Shown here in pieces: positions 7,853 to 17,700 of a DNA stretch of 64,000 nt. The notes beneath the pieces were generated by a model that was given only the letters and a program-made list of their open reading frames with translations, searched no databases and had not been told where the DNA came from. Position numbers and translations under genes: made by a program. The DNA comes from Lacticaseibacillus pabuli (GTDB taxonomy: Bacteria > Bacillota > Bacilli > Lactobacillales > Lactobacillaceae): assembly GCF_028736235.1 (NCBI RefSeq), contig NZ_CP117884.1, positions 1,178,001-1,242,000 of the forward strand, in the 5' to 3' direction. The number at the start of each line of letters is the position of its first letter. Position 1 is the first letter of the stretch.

Positions 7853-8503
7853 TTAAACCTTACCTTGGCTGTGTTCTTTTTCGTATTTCTTTTCGTCAGG
7901 AATGTACTTAAAGTTAGGGTCAATGTCATGGTCAATGACGTCAAATGCCTTTTCCATTTCTTCATTGACAGCGTTGATGTGCGCTTCGTCGAGACGGCCA
8001 GGACCGACGTTAATCGGTTCACCGAAGCGGATGGTGATGCGCCGACGTAGCAGCAGTTTCGGGAAGGTCAGTGGACCTTGATAAACAGCTGGGACGAGGG
8101 GCACCTTCGCGAGCTTGGCAATCATCACGGCGCCACCCTTCAGTTCACTAGAGTAACGAGAACCAGTGGGGAACATGATGAGGGACAGCTTGCCGTTGCG
8201 TAGCGTCTTGACTGGCGTCTTAATGGCACTGGGACCCGGGTGCGCACGGTCGACGGGGAAAGCATTGGCATGAACTAGAATCCAGCGTATGATTGGATTA
8301 CGAAATGTTTCCGTTTTGGCCATGAAACTAAATTGGCGCGGGGATGCGGCGAGCGCAAACATGATGGGATCCCACCACGTGCGGTGCGGCCCGACGAGCA
8401 CGTAAGTCCCGTCAGGAATAGCTTCCTTATTTTCGACGTGGAAATTGCCGTTGATAATCCAGAGGAAAGCACGGATTAGGCCACGCATAATTGAATAGAA
8501 CAT
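7853..8503 (-). CDS. plsC: 1-acyl-sn-glycerol-3-phosphate acyltransferase (PlsC family)
   Basis: 216 residues. The catalytic HX4D box is seen as HRTWWD (residues ~34-39, within LVGPHRTWWDPIMFA), followed by a substrate-binding block FPTGSRYSS in the place of the usual FPEGTR, and the late motif VPLVPAVYQG. An N-terminal hydrophobic stretch (residues 3-16) suggests membrane association. Such enzymes acylate lysophosphatidate to phosphatidate in phospholipid synthesis. The FPEGTR-to-FPTGSR change is common in paralogues and does not by itself indicate loss of activity. It is transcribed away from trmN6, with which it shares an 81-base upstream region. Confidence 0.88.
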   Translation of the reverse strand: MFYSIMRGLIRAFLWIINGNFHVENKEAIPDGTYVLVGPHRTWWDPIMFALAASPRQFSFMAKTETFRNPIIRWILVHANAFPVDRAHPGPSAIKTPVKTLRNGKLSLIMFPTGSRYSSELKGGAVMIAKLAKVPLVPAVYQGPLTFPKLLLRRRITIRFGEPINVGPGRLDEAHINAVNEEMEKAFDVIDHDIDPNFKYIPDEKKYEKEHSQGKV

Positions 8504-8584
8504 AGACAGACCTCGTTTCGCTTAGTAACTGTGCAGATTATAGCACATAACATGCGATACATATGTAAAGGAGTAGATGGACAC

Positions 8585-9319
8585 ATGCAATTAAATCCCG
8601 GAGAGCGGATTGATCAGCTGCAATCGGCTGGCGTCAAGATTATTCAGAGCCCAGAAGTCTTTGCTTTTTCACTCGATGCGGTCTTGTTAGCTCATTTTGC
8701 AGAAGCAACGAAAAAAAGTCGCGTGGCGGATTTGGCTGCCGGCAATGGCGCAGTTGGCCTGTTCCTCGCGGGCCGCACGGGTGCCCACGTCGATATGGTG
8801 GAGCTGCAGCCCCGACTCGCTGATATGGCCACGCGGAGTATCGCCTTAAACGAGATGGTGGGCCAGGTCAGCATGGTGAATGCCGACCTGGGAACCGCCT
8901 GGAATCATCTGACGAAGGATAGTTATGACGTGGTGACCTGCAACCCGCCATACTTCAAGGTGCGGCCGGGGGATGTTCAGAACCCTAATGAGGCGCTGGC
9001 ATTAGCGCGCCACGAGCTAACGACTGACTTTGCAACGGTGGCGCGGATTTCGGCGGGGCTTCTCAAAACTGGCGGTAAGGCGTTTTTCGTGCACCGGCCA
9101 GATCGCTTACCCGAACTGCTTAGTACGTTAGCCGCCGCTGACTTGGCACCGAAGCGGATTCGCTTTGTGCATCCCAAGGTCGGGCGTGAGGCGAACATGG
9201 TGCTGATCGAGACGCGGCGTAGCGGTAAACCCGATGGCGTGCGGATCATGAGCCCGATTTTCGTCTATAACGACCAAGGGGATTACAATCCAGAGGTGGC
9301 GCAGCTGATTCATGACTGA
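8585..9319 (+). CDS. trmN6: tRNA1(Val) (adenine37-N6)-methyltransferase, TrmN6/YabB family
   Basis: 244 residues from the chosen ATG at 8585. A class I SAM-methyltransferase fold is indicated by [16 protein letters not shown] (motif I, ~45-60) and by the N6-adenine catalytic box CNPPYFK (~120). The opening block [31 protein letters not shown] is typical of the YfiC/YabB group. In-frame ATGs exist at 8531 and 8552, but AAGGAG at 8567-8572 serves only 8585. The gene overlaps the following GIY-YIG gene by eight bases, the same pairing as yabB-yazA in Bacillus. Expected substrate is a tRNA; specificity is inferred from the family. Confidence 0.88.
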   Translation: MQLNPGERIDQLQSAGVKIIQSPEVFAFSLDAVLLAHFAEATKKSRVADLAAGNGAVGLFLAGRTGAHVDMVELQPRLADMATRSIALNEMVGQVSMVNADLGTAWNHLTKDSYDVVTCNPPYFKVRPGDVQNPNEALALARHELTTDFATVARISAGLLKTGGKAFFVHRPDRLPELLSTLAAADLAPKRIRFVHPKVGREANMVLIETRRSGKPDGVRIMSPIFVYNDQGDYNPEVAQLIHD

Positions 9320-9587
9320 AGAAACACAAACCTATTCGTTTTACGTCCTGCTCTGTCATGATGGGTCTTTCTATGGCGGCTACAGTCCCGATGTGCACGC
9401 GCGTGTTGCGGCCCATAATGCTGGGAAGGGTGCGAAGTATACCAAGTCGCGGCTTCCAGTGCAGCTCTTGTATCATCACGAATTCACCGACCAGCACGAC
9501 GCGTTATCCGCTGAGTGGCATTTCAAACACCAAAGTCGGGCAAAAAAAGAGGCATTTTTACGCGCGCATGGTGTTGCGTGGAACTGA
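9312..9587 (+). CDS. GIY-YIG domain protein, UPF0213/YazA family
   Basis: 91 residues covering a minimal GIY-YIG nuclease-like domain: [20 protein letters not shown] carries the two-strand motif (FYVL...FYGGYS in place of GIY...YIG), then [28 protein letters not shown] with the conserved Arg and Lys, and a C-terminal [15 protein letters not shown]. The family is common in Gram-positive bacteria beside the TrmN6 methyltransferase; function unknown. Start ATG lies inside the upstream gene (8-base overlap), implying translational coupling. The gene ends just before the rpsB promoter. Confidence 0.88.
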   Translation: MTEETQTYSFYVLLCHDGSFYGGYSPDVHARVAAHNAGKGAKYTKSRLPVQLLYHHEFTDQHDALSAEWHFKHQSRAKKEAFLRAHGVAWN

Positions 9588-9602
9588 ATGCTCATGTATA
9601 CT
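9574..9602 (+). promoter_or_regulatory. rpsB promoter
   Basis: TTGCGT (9574-9579), 17-base spacer, TATACT (9597-9602), overlapping the end of the GIY-YIG gene. It gives a leader of about 118 bases before rpsB. Confidence 0.7.
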
Positions 9603-9608
9603 ATTCGA

Positions 9609-9727
9609 GTGTGTGAAATACACACAACTTGCATTGCTGGCTGATTGTGGAATCGGTGCCCAGAGATGGGTCTTTCTGCGAGACGAAGCCGGTGAGAAGA
9701 AACTAAACCATTATTGGAGGATTTATC
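9609..9727 (+). ncRNA. Structured rpsB 5' leader (candidate ribosomal-protein autoregulatory leader)
   Basis: The ~118-base leader contains a stem GTGTGT / ACACAC near its start and, further on, two adjacent hairpins (CCCA-GAGA-TGGG and GTCT...AGAC) enclosed by a short helix pairing CGG with CCG (about 9655-9693), giving a three-way-junction-like shape directly before the ribosome binding site. rpsB is known to be autogenously controlled by S2 in enterobacteria; that this leader does the same here is inference. Confidence 0.45.
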
Positions 9728-10474
9728 ATGTCTGTATTAAGCATGAAGCAGTTGCTTGAAGCTGGTGTCCACTTTGGTCACCAGACCCGTCGTTGGAACC
9801 CTAAGATGAAGCCATTCATCTTCACCGAACGTAACGGTATCTACATCATTGACCTGCAAAAGACAGTTAAGATGATCGACGATGCTTACAACTTCGTGAA
9901 GACCGTTGCCGCTGACAAGGGTATCTTCTTGTTCGTTGGTACGAAGAAGCAGGCTCAGGACAGTATTGCTGAAGAAGCAACCCGTGCTGGCAGCTTCTAC
10001 GTTAACCACCGTTGGCTTGGTGGTACCTTGACCAACTGGAACACCATTCAGACACGTATCCGTCGCCTGAAGCAGATCAAGAAGATGGCTACTGATGGTA
10101 CTTTCGACAAGTTGCCTAAGAAGGAAGTTTCACTCCTTAAGAAGCAGCAGGACAAGCTCGAGAAGTTCCTCGGTGGTATCGAAGACATGCCACGGATTCC
10201 AGACGTTATCTTCATCGTTGACCCACGCAAGGAACGCATTGCCGTTAAGGAAGCTCAGAAGTTGAACATTCCTATCGTTGCGATGGTCGACACCAACACT
10301 GACCCAGATGACATCGACGTTATCATCCCATCTAACGATGATGCGATTCGCGCCGTTCGTCTGATCACCTCCAAGATGGCTGATGCTATCATCGAAGGCC
10401 GTCAGGGTGAAGAAAACGCCGCTCCAGCCGCTGATGCAGCTCCTGCAGAAGCAGCCGAAGACGCTAAGAACTAA
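9728..10474 (+). CDS. rpsB: 30S ribosomal protein S2
   Basis: 248 residues starting [20 protein letters not shown], the standard S2 N-terminus, with the family blocks [43 protein letters not shown] and the conserved VDTNTDP. The C-terminus is an alanine/glutamate-rich tail ([18 protein letters not shown]). S2 binds late to the 30S subunit near the mRNA exit. Strong GGAGG site and biased codon use mark high expression. A terminator follows, partially separating it from tsf. Confidence 0.98.
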   Translation: MSVLSMKQLLEAGVHFGHQTRRWNPKMKPFIFTERNGIYIIDLQKTVKMIDDAYNFVKTVAADKGIFLFVGTKKQAQDSIAEEATRAGSFYVNHRWLGGTLTNWNTIQTRIRRLKQIKKMATDGTFDKLPKKEVSLLKKQQDKLEKFLGGIEDMPRIPDVIFIVDPRKERIAVKEAQKLNIPIVAMVDTNTDPDDIDVIIPSNDDAIRAVRLITSKMADAIIEGRQGEENAAPAADAAPAEAAEDAKN

Positions 10475-10511
10475 GACTTTCCGGGTACGCATTGCGTGCC
10501 ATTAAGTTAAT

Positions 10512-10549
10512 AAGCTGCCCCCGGCCTGGTGCTCCGGGCAGCTTTTTTC
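10512..10549 (+). terminator. Terminator/attenuator between rpsB and tsf
   Basis: Stem AGCTGCCC...GGGCAGCT with T6. It lies between rpsB and tsf, which are normally co-transcribed, so partial read-through would set the S2:EF-Ts ratio. Confidence 0.85.
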
Positions 10550-10587
10550 ATAAAAATTTTTCCGAGATATAAGGAGGACTGCCAGTT

Positions 10588-11463
10588 ATGGCTATTACCG
10601 CTAAACAGGTTAAGGAACTGCGCGACAAGACGCAGGCCGGCATGATGGACGTTAAGAAGGCGCTCGTTGAGGCCGATGGTGACATGGATAAGGCTGTTGA
10701 CGTTCTGCGCGAACGTGGTCTTGTGAAGGCCGCTAAGAAGAGCAGCAACATCGCTGCTGAAGGTTTGGCTGAAGTTGCCGTTAATGGTAACGATGCTGCC
10801 ATCGTTGAAGTTAACGCTGAAACCGACTTTGTTGCCTCAAACGACAAGTTCCAGAACTTTGTTGCTTCCGTTGCAAAGACGATTGCTGCTGACGAACCAG
10901 CTGATATGGATGCTGCCCTCAAGCTTGATCTTGACGGCCAGTCCCTTGATGACGCCCAGAAGGCTTTGACCGCCGTTATCGGTGAAAAGATTTCCCTGCG
11001 TCGTTTCGAAGTTGCCAAGAAGGAAGACGGCGACGTCTTCGGCTTCTACCTGCACAATGGTGGTCAGATTGCGGTTCTCGTTACGCTTAAGGGCGGCGAT
11101 GAAGCAACTGCCAAGGATATTGCAATGCACATTGCTGCAATTAACCCTACCTACATGAACCGTGAACAGGTCCCTGCTGCAGAATTGAAGCACCAGACTG
11201 ACTTCTTCACTGAAGAAACCAAGAATGAAGGCAAGCCAGAAAAGATCGTTCCTCGTATCGTTGAGGGCCGTGTTAACAAGTGGCTGTCCGAAATTTCACT
11301 GGTTGACCAGGAATTCGTTAAGGATCCTGACCAGACCGTTGCTGCTTACCTTAAGAGCAAGGGTGCTGAAATCAAGAGCTACGTTCGCTACGAAGTTGGT
11401 GAAGGTATCGAAAAGAAGGCCAATGACTTTGCAGCTGAAGTTGCAGAGCAGCAAGGCAAGTAA
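10588..11463 (+). CDS. tsf: Elongation factor Ts
   Basis: 291 residues beginning [29 protein letters not shown], the UBA-like N-terminal domain of EF-Ts, followed by the core signature [13 protein letters not shown] (EF-Tu contact region) and [17 protein letters not shown]-Ts recycles EF-Tu by GDP exchange. AAGGAGG lies ahead of the ATG. It closes the rpsB-tsf unit with a terminator; in most relatives pyrH follows directly, but here a 15.6-kb block intervenes. Confidence 0.98.
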   Translation: MAITAKQVKELRDKTQAGMMDVKKALVEADGDMDKAVDVLRERGLVKAAKKSSNIAAEGLAEVAVNGNDAAIVEVNAETDFVASNDKFQNFVASVAKTIAADEPADMDAALKLDLDGQSLDDAQKALTAVIGEKISLRRFEVAKKEDGDVFGFYLHNGGQIAVLVTLKGGDEATAKDIAMHIAAINPTYMNREQVPAAELKHQTDFFTEETKNEGKPEKIVPRIVEGRVNKWLSEISLVDQEFVKDPDQTVAAYLKSKGAEIKSYVRYEVGEGIEKKANDFAAEVAEQQGK

Positions 11464-11486
11464 GACTCAGGCAATTGCCTGAACGA

Positions 11487-11517
11487 AACACCTCCAGAGA
11501 TGGGGGTGTTTTTTTGT
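11487..11517 (+). terminator. Terminator after tsf
   Basis: Stem ACACCTCC / GGGGGTGT (one wobble) with loop AGAGAT and a run of seven T. Confidence 0.9.
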
Positions 11518-11767
11518 TTCTATTGGTAACGAGCGTGACTTGAATTGACTCAGCACTGCAAAGCTTTCCATTAACGTGCTTCAACAATTACCGTTATTTA
11601 AAATGAGATTAATGTATAGTCATTACCCAACGAAAATAATATTGCCGTATTCGTTAGTTAGCGCGGTTCATTGTTTAGCCGTAACATCCGTTGTAATGTT
11701 TTATTGAAATCGATGTTTTAATAAACACTAGATTGTTAACTATTTTGTTATGTAGAGGTGGCAGATT
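11518..11767. other. AT-rich intergenic region ahead of the adhesin
   Basis: A 250-base gene-free stretch, clearly more AT-rich than its surroundings and with several TTTTAAT/TTGAAA-type words (for example TTGAAATCG near 11705 and TTTAATAAAC near 11715). No pair of -35/-10 boxes at good spacing could be chosen. AGAGGTGG shortly before 11768 is the ribosome binding site of the adhesin. No RNA gene or repeat seen. Confidence 0.5.
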
Positions 11768-14700
11768 ATGTTAAATAAATCGACTAAGCACGGACAACAA
11801 TCTGATCTGAAGGAACGCGTCAAGATGTGGAAGGCAGGGAAGCACTGGGTCTTTGGCACCATATTTTTCCTAGGCATGGGCGCTTCACTCTTGGTGACCG
11901 GTAAGGGGGTTGCTGCAGACACCGAGCCGGCAGCCTCAGATCACGCGGCAGTTACGGCACAAACGCAAGCAAACGACGCACATTTGCAGGATGAAACTTA
12001 CCAGTTAAAGCGTGATGACGGCGGGAATTCTGCCCAAAGTCAGCCGCAGTTAACGCAAGAAACAATTTCGAAAAATGAGAATAATCATGCAGCCCCTCAA
12101 CCTTCTGATCTTTCGGAACAGAAACAAGGCAATTTACCGCAGGAAACGCCAACAAAGTCCGCTGTAGATGAGCAACCAACGGATTCAGCAGATGCTGGTA
12201 CCCGCACGACGCCAACAGCGCCACCTGATGACACGGTCAAGGGGGAAAAGCCGGCTGATACAGAACAACTAGATAATGCAGGTGGTCAAGATAACCCAAC
12301 TGAGGATAAACCGACCGTGGCGAAACAGACACCAGCGGATGCGCAAGAGGGGACGACAGAGGACACGCCAGAGACAGAGGTGCAAACAGATACCGGTTCC
12401 GCAACAGACGAGGACACTTTGCCCGCAGGTTTTTCTGTCAGTGACCCAACGCGGCCAGATGGCGTTTATAGCGAGGCCACGACTTCCGATAAATACACTT
12501 ACTTTCAAATTTCAGGTAGCAGCACAACGCTATCCTTCTCAACCGACCGGGCGACTGCTACCAAAACTTACGTATCGGTTGTGACCAGGAACGCTGATGG
12601 CAGTTGGACTGCGGGTCCGGCGCAAGAAATCGATACTGGGACATCCGCGACGATTGGCGGGATTACCATTCACAATGACGACGATTCGGTCTACGTGTCG
12701 GCGGGCGACCTACACTCCATTTATGATGTGTACCAGTATAAGACACCCAGCGCCAGCACAGATATCCGCAGTGGGTATGCGGCTTTTAAGCCCTTCATCC
12801 AAACACAAACGACCAAGTATGTGGACCAAAATGGTAATGAGCTAGCCGGAATTACCCCGGTGACGATGTCAGGATTATCTGGTCAACAATACACGACTTC
12901 ACCGTCAGCTGAAGTCACTGGCTACACGCCACAGGCTAGTGAGAATGCGACGGGGACCATGTCACCCTGGACGGCCAATGGTCAGCAGCTGAGTCAGACG
13001 TTGTGGAACGGGGCGACGAAGCGTGGGACCATCACGTATACCGTTAAGGATGTGAATAAAGGGACAATAGATTACGCCTACCAACCAGTTAATGGCCCCA
13101 AGCAAAGTGGCACGCTGGAGGACCCGTCAAGTAGCGCATCCATCACATTTGGCGGGGGTAATACTTACAATATTAACAATCCGTATATCCCACAAACGAC
13201 CACCATTACCTACACCTATGACGCTGCGAACATTCCAATCACGATTAAGTACGTTGATCAGTTTGGCAACACCATTCAGCCTGATGGGACGGCCACTGGT
13301 TCATTTCAGACCCCAACGACAATTACCCAACCAACCATCAATCACTACACCTACGACACGGATTACGTCCCTGCACCAGGGTCAACCACGGACAACGTGA
13401 CGACGTTTACGCCGACTACCTTGGACGGCAAGGCGAATACCGTGACCTTGCATTACAAGGGGAATCCCTATGTGTTGACGGTGAAGCATGTTGACCAAGA
13501 TGGCAATCCGTTGAGCACCGATACTATTATCAATAATGTGGTATACGGGCAAAGTCTCACCGTGAATGGTAATAACGATGCGGGCTGGACGGTTGCCGGT
13601 TATGCTGGCCCGCAAGCTACACAGGCAACGATGGACGGTGCAAATGATGCCAAGACAATCACGCTGAGCTATCAAAAGTTGGGGAGTTACACGATTGAAA
13701 CGCCTGCGGGTCAAACGCTTCCAGACGGTATCGAGGCGACGACACAGTTTGCCGTCGATTATGGTAATGGCACGACTGATCCGGTCAAAGTGACTGCACC
13801 GGCAGGATTCACCATTCCACATTACGACGGTTATATCGCCGTTGCCGTGGATACTGACGCCAATCAGATATTGTCCTTGACTGCGGTTGACGGAGGATTC
13901 ACTGCTCCGGACCCAAATCAATTGGCTAAGCTGAGCGATAGCGTCACAATCAAATACTACAGTCAGAACGTTGTCATCACGCCCAATCCGAAAGGGGCAG
14001 ATGAAGTGACTCCGGGCAAATCAGGAGATAGCATTAACCCGGCAGATCCATACGACCCTCGTGTTTATCCCGATAACAGCAATGACGCCGATCTTAAGAA
14101 GACCACCACTTTCACGGTGCATTATGTAAATGGCGGCGCTGATCTGAACATCCCCGCAAATTACACGCGAACACTGACGGTAACTTACGCTGATGACGGG
14201 TCAGTGCAGAAGACGAAACTAGGAGCGTGGCAGTACGCTGGTGACCCAGCAACTTTGACAGTGACCACACCAGACATCGTGGACAAGATTCCTGATAAGA
14301 CGAGCGTGACCTTTGATGGTTCGGCAACTGATACAGATCCGCAGCCGCAACAACAGGTGGTCACTTACTACGCAAACACAGTTACGGTTGTGCCTGGCAC
14401 ACCTGGAGAGGGTGAGGTTGGTCCAGGTACCCAGGGAGAAGTCACGGCACCCGGCAGCCCGCTAAAATTTCCGGCAGGAGTCACCGCAGATGATTTGCAG
14501 CAGAACGTTCACTATACGGTGACCTATGTGAACGGTGATGATACGACCCCAAATCAGACAAGGACAGCGACCTATTCGCGGACCGCCGTGGTTAACTTTG
14601 CTGCGGATGGTACTGGGAAGGTGGATCACTATACTGATTGGACGGCCGATGTCAGTGATGTTAATCAGCCGATTGATACCCCAGAACTTGCTGGCAAGGT

Positions 14701-17700
14701 CGCGGATAAGCCAGTTGTGACCTTTGCTGCGCCTACGAGTAGCCAGGACCTGCCTCAGAGTTTGGCGGTTACCGTCACCTACTTTGACGCCGGTGCGGTT
14801 ACTGTAGTTCCAGGAACGCCGGGTCCGGGTGAAGTGGTGCCAGGTAAAGTTGGCGATTCAACCACGCCAAACAGCCCACTGAAGTATCCTGACGGTGTGA
14901 CGAAGGGTGATCTGCAGCAGGACGTTGCGTATACAGTCACGTACGTAAATGGGGATAACACGACGCCAGACCAAACTAAGACAGTGACCTACACGCGGAC
15001 CGCTGTCATCAATTTTGGAAAGGACGGTACGGGGGTCCTTGACCACTACACTGACTGGACGGCTGATGTCACGGATGTCAACCAACCGATTGGTACACCA
15101 GAGTTGTCCGGCAAGGTTGCAGATAAGACAGTGGTGAACTTCGACGCGCCAGCAAACAGTAAGGAACTGCCTCAAGCTAAGCCAGTCACCGTCACCTACT
15201 TTGACGCCGGTACGGTTACGGTGGTTCCAGGAACGCCGGGTCCGGGTGAAGTGGGACCGGGTAATGCCGGTGATCCAACGGCACCTGACAGCCCGTTGAA
15301 GTATCCCGACGGTGTGACGAAGGGTGACCTGCAGCAGGACGTTTCGTATACAGTTACCTATGTAAATGGTGATAGCACAACGCCAGACCAAACTAAGACA
15401 GTGACCTACACGCGAACCGCTGTCATCAATTTTGGAACGGACGGTACTGGGTCGCTTGACCACTACACCGACTGGACGGCTGACGTCACGGGTGTTAATC
15501 AACCGATTGATACACCGGAACTTGCTGGCAAGGTTGCGGATAAACCAGTTGTGATCTTTGCCGCGCCTAAGAGCAGTCAGGAACTGCCGCAAGCTGCACC
15601 GGTTACCGTCACCTACTTTGATGCGGGCGCGGTTACTGTTGTTCCTGGAAAGCCGGGTCCTGGTGAAGTGGGACCAGGTAAAGTTGGTGATTCAACCACT
15701 CCAAATAGCCCATTAAAGTACCCAGACGGTGTGACGAAGGGAGATTTGCAGCAGGACGTTGCGTATACAGTCATGTACGTAAATGGCGATAGCACGACGC
15801 CAGACCAGACGAGGAGTGTGACCTATACGCGGACCGCCGTCATTAATTTTGCAAAGGACGGTACTGGGTCGCTTGACCACTACACCGACTGGACGGCTGA
15901 TGTTACGGATGTGAACCAACCGATTGATACACCAGAAATCGCAGACAAAGTCGCAGATAAGACAACAGTCACCCTTAACGCCCCAGCGAACAGTATAGAA
16001 CTGCCTCAAGCTAAGCCGGTCATTGTCACTTACTTTGACGCTGGCGCGGTTACGGTGGTTCCAGGAACGCCAGGTCCGGGTGAGGTGGGACCAGGTAAAG
16101 TTGGCGATTCAACCACTCCAAATAGCCCATTAAAGTACCCAGACGGTGTGACGAAGGGAGATTTGCAGCAGGACGTTGATTATACCGTTCACTATGTAAA
16201 TGGTGACAACACGACCCCGGACCAAACCAAGACAGTGACCTATACGCGGACTGCCGTCATTAATTTTGCAAAGGACGGTACTGGGTCACTTGACCACTAC
16301 ACGGATTGGACGGCCGATGTGAGTGATGTTAACCAACCGATTGATACACCAGAGTTGTCCGGTAAGGTTGCGGATAAGACCGTAGTCACTTTTAACGCAC
16401 CAACGAGCAGTGAGAAACTGCCTCAAGCTAAGCTGGTCACTGTCACCTACTTTGAAGCCGGTGCGGTTACGGTCGTTCCCGGAACGCCAGGTCCAGGTGA
16501 GGTTGGCCCAGGTAATGCCGGTGATCCAACTGCACCCGACAGCCCGTTGAAGTATCCCGACGGCGTGATGAAGGGTGACCTTCAGCAGGACGTTGATTAC
16601 ACCGTTCACTATGTAAATGGTGACAACACGACCCCGGACCAAACCAAAACCGTAACCTATACACGGACCGCCGTTGTTCATTTTGCACCTGATGGTATCG
16701 GGTCTGTGGACCACTACACGGATTGGACAGCCGATGTGACGGACGTCAATAGCCCCATCGAAACGCCGGTATTACCTGGCAAAGTCGCAAACAGTTCAAA
16801 CGTAACCTTTGAGGCACCATCCGCAAGTCATGACTTACCAAAGGGTGAGGCTGCCACCGTGACGTATTACGCCAACAGCGTCACCGTCGTGCCTGGCACA
16901 CCTGGACCCGGCGAAGTTGGCCCTGGTAAGGCTGGCGATCCGACCGCACCTGATAGTCCGTTGAAGTATCCAGACAAGGTGACTGAGGCTGATTTGAAGC
17001 AAGATGTTGATTACACCGTTCACTATGTAAATGGTGACAGTACGACCCCGGACCAAACCAAGACGGTAACCTACACGAGGAATGCCATCGTCAGCTTTGA
17101 TGCGAACGGTAACGGGACGGTCGACCATTACACGGATTGGACAGCAGACGTGACCGACGTCAACAAGCCGATTCCGACGCCAACGTTAGCTGGTAAAGTT
17201 GCGGATAAGACAAATGTTAATTTTGGGGCACAGGCATCGCTTCAAGAACTGCCTAAAGATGACACCGTAACTGTTACCGTGACGTACTACGCAAACCAGG
17301 TCACGGTTGTCCCAGGAACACCTGGACCCGGCGAAGTCGGCCCTGGTACAGCTGGGGACCCGACTGCGCCGAACAGTCCGTTGAAGTATCCAGACAAAGT
17401 GACCGAGGCAGATTTGCAGCAAGACGTTGATTACACCGTTCATTATGTAAATGGTGATACGACAACGCCAGACCAAACCAAGACCGTGACCTACACGCGC
17501 GATGCCATCGTTAACTTCGATGCGAACGGCGTTGGGACAGTGGATCATTATACTGACTGGACGGCTGATGTCACTGACGTAAATAAGACCATTGCCACGC
17601 CACCGCTGACTGGCAAAGTGGCGGATAAGCAGGGCGTGAACTTTGGTGCACCAGCGTCTAACAAAACGTTACCAAAGAGTGCCACAATCACTGTGACTTA

